From Thermoplasmata archaeon (lineage in GTDB: Archaea; Thermoplasmatota; Thermoplasmata; WALJ01): a stretch of DNA of 5,534 bases. Of this stretch, positions 1-4,993 are shown in pieces. Both the position numbers and the translations under genes were made by a program. Under the pieces are notes generated by a model. That model worked only from the letters and a program-made list of their open reading frames with translations, searched no databases and was not told the origin of the DNA. Positions within the stretch are counted from its first letter, which is position 1; every line of letters starts with the position of its first letter. Location of the stretch: assembly GCA_015522885.1 (NCBI GenBank), contig WALJ01000126.1:1-5534 (forward strand), given 5' to 3'.

Positions 1-369
1 AAGGCTTCCAGGGATTCCACACCCCCGGAGACTGTTGCGAGGAACATATCTCTGGAATTCCCGTCCAGAAAAGGATTCGAGGACATGGTCGGAGAAATCG
101 ACAGAGGGATAGCGGTCTACAGCGTGCTCGGTGCCCACACATCGAATGCCGTTACCGGGGATATCTCGGTGAACTCACCATCTCTGATGTACATCGAAAA
201 AGGAGAGGTGAAGTACCCGGTAGCATCGGCGATGATTGCGGGGAACAGCACCGAGATGCTGAAAAATGTGATTCTGGTAAGCCGGAATATTAGGGCAATT
301 GAGGGTGACATAAGCGGTATGAGCTTCATAATGCCCTATGTGCTGGTGGACAGAATAAAGGTGGCATAA
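1..369 (+). CDS. TldE/PmbA-family protein (TldD/TldE protease system), C-terminal part
   Basis: The reading frame is open from the first base of the window and ends at TAA 367-369, giving 122 visible residues; the start lies upstream of the window. An ATG at 85 is internal and should not be taken as the start, because the conserved family sequence begins well before it. Visible signatures are a 'RDS..PPE..ARNI.LE' stretch (residues 4-19), 'GAHTSNAVTGDISV' (44-57), 'EKGEVKYPV' (66-74) and 'AMIAGN' (77-82). These match the C-terminal domain of TldD/PmbA proteins, and the 'VTGDxS...GEhxYPV...IAGN' run resembles TldE/PmbA more than TldD. Family knowledge: TldD and TldE form a cytosolic metalloprotease complex that degrades or processes small peptides; the metal-binding HExxxH motif belongs to the N-terminal part of TldD, so it is not expected here. 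The gene looks like normal chromosomal backbone flanking the restriction locus, with no sign of truncation at its 3' end. Confidence 0.88.
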   Translation, partial: KASRDSTPPETVARNISLEFPSRKGFEDMVGEIDRGIAVYSVLGAHTSNAVTGDISVNSPSLMYIEKGEVKYPVASAMIAGNSTEMLKNVILVSRNIRAIEGDISGMSFIMPYVLVDRIKVA

Positions 370-373
370 AACC

Positions 374-398
374 CATTTCTCTCTTTTCCATTTCCACC
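374..398 (+). terminator. Possible archaeal transcription end: pyrimidine/T-rich tract after tldE
   Basis: Starting four bases after the TAA of the TldE-like gene there is an almost pure pyrimidine run with TTTCT, CTCTTTT and CCATTTCC. Archaeal RNA polymerase commonly ends transcription at T-rich stretches without a strong hairpin, so this is a plausible end for the upstream transcript. A five-base stem (TCCAC/GTGGA, 393-397 with 405-409) follows the run but is too short and on the wrong side to be an intrinsic terminator of bacterial type. The evidence is position and composition only. Confidence 0.25.
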
Positions 399-445
399 GC
401 AGTTGTGGAGCGCAAGGACATGATAATATCCGAGTGTATACATAC

Positions 446-459
446 TGATTGAAAAATCA
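446..459. repeat. Small perfect inverted repeat upstream of the hsdR promoter
   Basis: TGATT (446-450) and AATCA (455-459) are perfect complements separated by GAAA, so the stretch could form a five-base-pair stem with a GNRA-type loop or serve as a small dyad binding site. It sits about 30 bases upstream of the TATA-like box of hsdR, a place where an archaeal regulator could bind. The stem is short and A/T-rich and may be chance; no regulator gene is seen next to it. Confidence 0.25.
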
Positions 460-484
460 TTACGAATCAACAAACACGATAAAT

Positions 485-500
485 GGAAAGCTTTAAAATA
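485..500 (+). promoter_or_regulatory. Archaeal-type promoter (BRE plus TATA box) for hsdR
   Basis: GGAAAG (485-490) followed by CTTTAAAATA (491-500) fits a purine-rich BRE next to a TATA box. With the usual spacing of about 25 bases from the box centre (near 496), transcription would begin near 521-523, giving a leader of only about 10-12 bases before the ATG at 534. A second A/T-rich run, TAATATTA (505-512), could shift the start to about 532 and give a leaderless message. The 8-base palindrome AAAGCTTT (487-494) straddles the BRE/TATA junction. No convincing Shine-Dalgarno sequence lies just before 534, which fits a short or absent leader. Confidence 0.55.
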
Positions 501-533
501 TAGATAATATTAGCTTTTACAAGTGCTTGGAAG

Positions 534-3308
534 ATGGATGCTATGAGAAACAAAGAAATGAACCAGAGGCCCGAAGACATCGCAAGAGACAGAATAGACG
601 AGATGCTAGAGGCTGCCGGTTGGGTGGTCCAAGATAAAAGTAAGATTAATTTTGGTGCAGGTAAGGGCATAGCTATAAGAGAATACCAGACAGATGTGGG
701 GCCTGCAGACTATGTTCTCTTCTTTGGAGGTTCGAAGCCGATTCCTCTGGGAGTAATAGAGGCAAAAAGGCCGGAAGAAGGGCACAAGATGATAAGTCAC
801 GAGGCACAGGCCGAAGGATATGCTAGTAGTAAACTGAAATATATCGATAATGAACCGCTCCCCTTTTTATATGAGAGCAACGGGGAGATAACATATTTCT
901 CGGATATGAGGGACCCGAAACCGAGGTTCAGGGAGGTCTTTTCTTTCCACAGACCGAAAACTCTGAAAGAGTGGTTCCATGAGGAAAAAAGCCTCAGGGC
1001 AAGGCTTCGCGAACTGCCGCCTCTGAACCACGATGGACTTAGGGGCTGCCAGATAAACGCCATAGAGAACCTTGAAAGGTCCTTTGCAGAAAACCGGCCG
1101 AGGGCCCTCATCCAGATGGCCACAGGTGCGGGAAAGACATATACTGCGATAAGTTCCGTTTACAGGCTTCTGAAGTTCGGAGGGGCGAAAAGGGTGCTCT
1201 TCCTTGTGGACACACGCAATCTCGGGGAACAGGCGGAACAGGAATTCATGGCATACCTCCCGCCGGACGATAACAGAAAATTCAATGAGCTTTACAATGT
1301 ACACAGGCTAACTTCGAGTTATGTTCCAGATGATGCACAGGTGATAATAAGCACCATACAGAGACTATATTCCATACTGAAAGGAGAGGAACTTGAGCCT
1401 GAAGCAGAGACCGTGAACCCTAACGAGATCGCAGGGCCAAAGGAACCTGTTCCTGTGGAATACAACCCGCTGGTTCCCATAGAGTTCTTTGATTTCATAA
1501 TCGTGGATGAGTGTCATCGCTCGATATACAATGTCTGGCAGCAGGTTCTGGACTACTTCGATGCGTTCATAATAGGGCTGACCGCTACGCCGGATAAAAG
1601 GACCTTTGCGTTCTTCCATGAAAATGTCGTGAGTGAGTACTCCCATGAAGATGCAGTGGCTGACGGTGTTAATGTCGGGTATGATGTATATCTGATAGAG
1701 ACTGAGATAACCAAGAACGGGGCAGTAATAGAGGCAAGGGAGTATGTAGAGAAAAGGGAAAGGCTGACGAGGAAGAAAAGATGGGAAATGCTGGATGAGG
1801 ATTTGGAATACTCGGCCAAAGAGCTTGACAGGGAGGTGGTGAATCCCAGCCAGATAAGGTCGGTAATAAGGGCATTCAAGAATAAGCTGCCGGTCATATT
1901 TCCCGGGAGGAAGGAGGTCCCAAAGACCCTGATATTCGCAAAGACCGACAGCCACGCAGACGACATCGTCAGAATAGTGAGGGAAGAGTTCGGGGAGGGA
2001 AACGATTTCTGCAAGAAGGTGACATATCGCTCGGAAGAGGACCCGAAGTCCGTGCTTTCGCAGTTCAGGAACGAATACAACCCGAGAATCGCAGTGACCG
2101 TGGACATGATAGCCACCGGAACAGATGTGAAGCCGCTGGAATGCCTTATTTTCATGCGCGATGTGAAGAGCAGAAACTACTTCGAGCAGATGAAGGGAAG
2201 GGGAACAAGGACACTGAAATACGACGACCTGAAGAAAGTGACCCCCTCGGTTGCAAGCTCCAAAACGCATTTCGTGATAATAGATGCGGTGGGGGTGACA
2301 AAGCATGTGAAGACGGACAGCAGACCGCTGGAAAGGAAGAGGGCGGTTCCGCTGAAGGACCTTATGTACGCGGTCATGATGGGGGCGGGAAGAGATGAGG
2401 ACACCATGCTTTCACTGGCCGGAAGGCTCGGAAGACTTGAGAAACAGCTTGAACCGGATGAGAGGAAGGAGTTCGAAAAGAAGGCCGGAAAGAGCATAAA
2501 CGAGGTAATACATGGACTTCTGGATGCATTTAACCCGGATGTGATAGAAGAAAAGGCCTCGGAAATTACAGGAGCGGCAGAACCGAATGACAAGGAACTT
2601 GAAACGGTACAAAGGGAGATGATAGACGAGGCGGCAGGCGTCTTCAACGGAGAACTGGTGGAATATGTGGAAAATGTGAGAAAGGTTCACGAACAGATAA
2701 TAGATAATGTGAACCTCGACAGCGTGACCTTTGCCGGCTGGGACGAAGGACAGAAGTCCAGAGCAGAGGAGATAATCGGAGATTTCTCCGTGTTCCTCGA
2801 AGAGCATAAAGACGAGATGGAGGCCCTCAAGATATTCTACGGAGAGCCTTACAGAAGGAGGGAACTGACATTCAAAATGCTCAGCGAGGTTTTAGAGGTC
2901 CTTGAAAGGGAAAGACCAGACCTAAGTCCTTTCCATGTGTGGCAGGCATATGAACATCTGGAAAAGGTGAAGGGAAAGAGCCCGAAAAGCAAGCTCATAG
3001 CTCTGGTATCCCTGATAAGGAGGGTTCTTGAGATAGATTCCGAATTGACCCCCTTCGATAGAACAGTGGACAATAACTTCAAAAAATGGGTCTTCGAGAA
3101 GAATGCAGGAGATGTGCATTTCACGGAGGAACAGATGTGGTGGCTGAGGAACATCAAGGAGCACATAGCGGCTTCCATGCACCTTGACAGGGATGATCTT
3201 GACCTTGAGCCATTTGATGCAAAAGGAGGCGTAGGCGGGATGTATAAGGCCTTCGGAGATGAAATGGACAGCATAATTGAAGAACTCAACGAGGCGCTGG
3301 TAACATGA
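534..3308 (+). CDS. hsdR: Type I restriction enzyme R subunit (HsdR, EcoEI-like)
   Basis: The protein has 924 residues and provides the endonuclease and ATP-driven DNA translocase of a Type I restriction-modification complex (R2M2S) in the cytosol. The N-terminal part (about 1-170) carries a PD-(D/E)xK nuclease: D59 in 'GPADY', E76-A-K78, then Q92 and Y96 forming the QxxxY motif typical of HsdR. The superfamily 2 helicase motor follows: Walker A 'ATGAGKT' (196-202), 'DECH' (325-328), 'LTATP' (349-353), 'VDMIATGTDV' (523-532) and 'QMKGRGTR' (552-559). A charged, helical C-terminal region (about 640-924) fits the EcoEI-type domain that docks on the HsdM/HsdS core. All key residues are present and there is no frameshift, so it looks functional. 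Its strong likeness to bacterial EcoEI-like proteins in the motor region fits a horizontally moved system. ATG 534 is the first start in frame; ATG 543 and ATG 558 are possible, and 558 would fit the conserved family N-terminus. A separate promoter divides it from the genes downstream. Confidence 0.96.
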   Translation: MDAMRNKEMNQRPEDIARDRIDEMLEAAGWVVQDKSKINFGAGKGIAIREYQTDVGPADYVLFFGGSKPIPLGVIEAKRPEEGHKMISHEAQAEGYASSKLKYIDNEPLPFLYESNGEITYFSDMRDPKPRFREVFSFHRPKTLKEWFHEEKSLRARLRELPPLNHDGLRGCQINAIENLERSFAENRPRALIQMATGAGKTYTAISSVYRLLKFGGAKRVLFLVDTRNLGEQAEQEFMAYLPPDDNRKFNELYNVHRLTSSYVPDDAQVIISTIQRLYSILKGEELEPEAETVNPNEIAGPKEPVPVEYNPLVPIEFFDFIIVDECHRSIYNVWQQVLDYFDAFIIGLTATPDKRTFAFFHENVVSEYSHEDAVADGVNVGYDVYLIETEITKNGAVIEAREYVEKRERLTRKKRWEMLDEDLEYSAKELDREVVNPSQIRSVIRAFKNKLPVIFPGRKEVPKTLIFAKTDSHADDIVRIVREEFGEGNDFCKKVTYRSEEDPKSVLSQFRNEYNPRIAVTVDMIATGTDVKPLECLIFMRDVKSRNYFEQMKGRGTRTLKYDDLKKVTPSVASSKTHFVIIDAVGVTKHVKTDSRPLERKRAVPLKDLMYAVMMGAGRDEDTMLSLAGRLGRLEKQLEPDERKEFEKKAGKSINEVIHGLLDAFNPDVIEEKASEITGAAEPNDKELETVQREMIDEAAGVFNGELVEYVENVRKVHEQIIDNVNLDSVTFAGWDEGQKSRAEEIIGDFSVFLEEHKDEMEALKIFYGEPYRRRELTFKMLSEVLEVLERERPDLSPFHVWQAYEHLEKVKGKSPKSKLIALVSLIRRVLEIDSELTPFDRTVDNNFKKWVFEKNAGDVHFTEEQMWWLRNIKEHIAASMHLDRDDLDLEPFDAKGGVGGMYKAFGDEMDSIIEELNEALVT

Positions 3309-3335
3309 CAAGTTGCACTTTCACCTATGCCCCTG

Positions 3336-3353
3336 AGAAAAAGATATTAAATA
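3336..3353 (+). promoter_or_regulatory. Archaeal-type promoter (BRE plus TATA box) for the DUF488-x-hsdS operon
   Basis: GAAAAAGA (3336-3343) followed by TATTAAATA (3345-3353) resembles BRE plus TATA. From a box centre near 3349, initiation is expected near 3373-3375, only a few bases before the ATG at 3378, so the message may be leaderless or nearly so. This spacing also argues against the GTG at 3369, which would lie upstream of the transcript start. Its presence in the 3309-3377 gap suggests that hsdR and the downstream genes can be expressed separately. Read-through from hsdR is also possible, since no T-rich terminator is seen in the gap. Confidence 0.5.
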
Positions 3354-3377
3354 GATACGAATAAGAGAGTGAAGCAT

Positions 3378-4199
3378 ATGATGAAGAAATCAGAGAGACT
3401 AATCCTTTACCTCATAAAGAGGCATTCAGAGGTCACAAAGATAAGAGCGGTAAAGGAAATGTTCCTGATATCCGAGTTCACGGATACTTACTCCTTTGTT
3501 CCATATAGGTACGGCCCGTTCTCCTTTGAGATGTATCACGATATAAGGAGACTTGAAGCTCTCGGATATCTGGTTCAGACAGAAAACAGTTTTATTTACA
3601 CAGGGCTGCCTTTTAAAGAACCTGATAATATCGATAAAAGAAGTGCCGATTATGTCTTTAACAGCTACAAAGATATGGATGATAAGGCCCTTGTAAAAAG
3701 GGTCTATGAAAGCCATCCTGAGTTCACGGTGTTCAGCGAATATGAGAAAAAGATGGAATACAGGGCAGAGGAACGGGGTATAACGACGATAGGATACGAA
3801 GGAAAGAGTCTGGACAGATTCATTTATGAGCTTATAGAGAATAAGATAAACACCGTTGTGGATGTGCGTAAGAACGCATTCAGCAGGAAATATGGATTTT
3901 CAAAGGGAGAATTGAAAAGGACACTTGAAAAGATGGACATAGAATATATGCACATGCCGGAACTTGGAATAGTCTCGGATAAAAGGCGTGCGCTGAATAC
4001 ATTTGAGGACTATCAGAAGCTCTTTGTGGAGTATTACAGAACTCTGGACGGAAAGAGGAAAAGTCTCATGAAAATCATGGAACTGGGAAAGAAAAAGAAG
4101 ATTGCGCTCATGTGCTTCGAGGCGGATGTTAATTACTGCCACAGGGGCCAGATAGCGAAGTGGCTCAGAAACGAAGGGGCGGAAGTGGTGGACCTATGA
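3378..4199 (+). CDS. Fusion protein: winged-helix-like (YwgA/Panacea-like) N-terminus plus DUF488 domain
   Basis: From ATG 3378 the protein has 273 residues. GAGTGA (3367-3372) is a modest ribosome site if the transcript reaches it; ATG 3381 is nearly as good, and an in-frame GTG at 3369 is less likely because it overlaps this site and precedes the predicted transcript start. Residues about 1-75 look like a small helical DNA-binding-type domain with 'RYGPFS' (44-49), then a helix and 'LEALGYL', a pattern seen in YwgA and Panacea/SocA-like proteins (an inference from pattern only). Residues about 135-272 are a clear DUF488 domain: 'TIGYEG' (137-142), 'VVDVRK' (160-165), 'KYGFSK' (171-176), 'MPELG' (193-197), and C246-F-E followed by C254-H-R. 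The Cys and CHR positions are conserved in the family and could be an active site. DUF488 has no firmly established reaction that I know of. The stop overlaps the next gene's start (ATGA), so it is coupled to the gene downstream and through it to hsdS. Confidence 0.85.
   Translation: MMKKSERLILYLIKRHSEVTKIRAVKEMFLISEFTDTYSFVPYRYGPFSFEMYHDIRRLEALGYLVQTENSFIYTGLPFKEPDNIDKRSADYVFNSYKDMDDKALVKRVYESHPEFTVFSEYEKKMEYRAEERGITTIGYEGKSLDRFIYELIENKINTVVDVRKNAFSRKYGFSKGELKRTLEKMDIEYMHMPELGIVSDKRRALNTFEDYQKLFVEYYRTLDGKRKSLMKIMELGKKKKIALMCFEADVNYCHRGQIAKWLRNEGAEVVDL
4187..4191 (+). promoter_or_regulatory. Ribosome binding site fixing the ATG 4196 start
   Basis: GGTGG lies four bases before ATG 4196 and matches part of the archaeal anti-Shine-Dalgarno complement (GGAGGTGAT). 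It sits inside the end of the DUF488 gene and supports ATG 4196 with its ATGA overlap over the upstream GTG at 4160. Confidence 0.55.
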
Positions 4200-4993
4200 G
4201 CGAGTGGGAGAAAAAGAAGGTCTTGATAACAGTAAAGGCATATCCCGAAACAAGCAGGAAATATGGACCCGTCGTATGTGTGTCTGGAATTACGGAGGAT
4301 GGAGAGTGGATAAGGCTTTATCCATTTCAACTGCACCATTTTTCAGGTCCGAACAAGATTAAAAAATATGACTGGATAGAGGTGGAATGCAAGAAGGCCA
4401 TCGAGAAACTGAACAGGAAGGAAAGCTACAAGATAAGGCCCGAAAGCGTGAGGATAATAAACAGGGACCTGCACGAGAAGAAGGTTAACGGCCGGGTGGA
4501 CTGGGAAGCGAGAAACGGGATAATACTCCCTCATGTCGACCCTTCTATTGAGTACCTGAGGGAGAGATTTGAAGAGGACAGGACATCGCTTGGCCTGATA
4601 AAACCGAAAGAGGTTCTGGAATTCTACAAAAAGGGAGAGCTTGAAATCATAAGAACGGAAACACAGTTCCAGAAGACGCTTTTCGGCCCTTCGATACCTG
4701 CCGTTCAGAAGATACCGCACATATTCGGATACAGGTTCAGGTGTGATGGATGCGAGGATGGAAAGGAGCATAATATGCAGTGCGAGGACTGGGAACTGCT
4801 TGAGTCATATAGACACTGGGGCCAGCATTACGGAGATGCCGATACCCTATGGGAAAAACTGCACGAGAAGTTCTTTGAAAAGATGCTGGCCGAAAAAGAG
4901 CTTTATTTCTATGTGGGCACATTCTCCCAGTACCCCACATGGCTCATAATCGGGCTGTATTATCCGCCGAAAGGGACAGGAGGGATGCAATGA
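4196..4993 (+). CDS. Unrecognised protein with a Cys/His metal-site-like cluster, coupled to hsdS
   Basis: The protein has 265 residues from ATG 4196, which overlaps the preceding TGA (ATGA). An in-frame GTG at 4160 would add 12 low-complexity residues inside the previous gene and is unlikely. I do not recognise a named family. The N-terminal third (about 8-65) reads as beta-rich: 'VLITVKAYP', 'GPVVCVSGITEDGEWIRLYP', then 'KKYDWIEVE'. That arrangement recalls small OB- or PUA-like barrels, but this is inference. The C-terminal part holds C183-x2-C186-x5-H192-x3-C196, a spacing that could bind zinc or an iron-sulphur cluster. It is followed by 'HWGQHYGD' (207-214), a Lys/Glu-rich helix, and 'VGTFSQYPTWLIIGLYYPP' (240-258), a hydrophobic beta-type ending rather than a clear membrane segment. 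No signal peptide is seen, so a cytosolic place is expected. Its position, locked by stop/start overlaps between the DUF488 gene and hsdS, suggests that it works with one or both. Calling it a gene is secure; its function is unknown. Confidence 0.85.
   Translation: MSEWEKKKVLITVKAYPETSRKYGPVVCVSGITEDGEWIRLYPFQLHHFSGPNKIKKYDWIEVECKKAIEKLNRKESYKIRPESVRIINRDLHEKKVNGRVDWEARNGIILPHVDPSIEYLRERFEEDRTSLGLIKPKEVLEFYKKGELEIIRTETQFQKTLFGPSIPAVQKIPHIFGYRFRCDGCEDGKEHNMQCEDWELLESYRHWGQHYGDADTLWEKLHEKFFEKMLAEKELYFYVGTFSQYPTWLIIGLYYPPKGTGGMQ
4978..4984 (+). promoter_or_regulatory. Strong Shine-Dalgarno site for hsdS
   Basis: AGGAGGG ends five bases before ATG 4990 and is the best ribosome site in the window. 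It lies within the last codons of the preceding gene and decides the hsdS start, whose ATG overlaps that gene's TGA (ATGA). The strong site may boost HsdS synthesis relative to simple re-initiation. Confidence 0.75.

Noticed and set aside
85..369. A complete 94-residue protein starting at ATG 85
   Set aside because: The frame is open to base 1 and the upstream residues match the TldE/PmbA family, so ATG 85 is internal and the gene is a 3' fragment.
393..409. TCCAC/GTGGA hairpin as an intrinsic terminator
   Set aside because: The stem is five base pairs with a seven-base loop and is not followed by a T-run; the pyrimidine tract lies before it.
1365..2306. Long minus-strand open frame (313 codons) opposite hsdR
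   Set aside because: It lies wholly within hsdR, which has all catalytic motifs in the + frame. Its translation is rich in His, Cys, Leu and Tyr with no family-like motifs, as expected for an antisense shadow.
3369..3377. GTG start for the DUF488 fusion gene
   Set aside because: It overlaps the GAGTGA ribosome site and lies before the transcript start predicted from the TATA box; ATG 3378 or 3381 is better placed.
4160..4195. GTG start for the unknown gene
   Set aside because: It would add a Gly/Arg-rich stretch read out of frame inside the DUF488 domain. ATG 4196 has a GGTGG site and the same ATGA overlap as the next junction.
4743..4949. Small + strand open frame (68 codons) within the unknown gene
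   Set aside because: It is in another frame of a well-supported gene, with no ribosome site and no recognisable motif.
3378..4993. Calling the two middle genes a toxin-antitoxin pair
   Set aside because: The N-terminal resemblance to Panacea/SocA-like antitoxins is only a pattern match, and the partner has no toxin motif. The coupling to hsdS points at least as much to a restriction accessory role.
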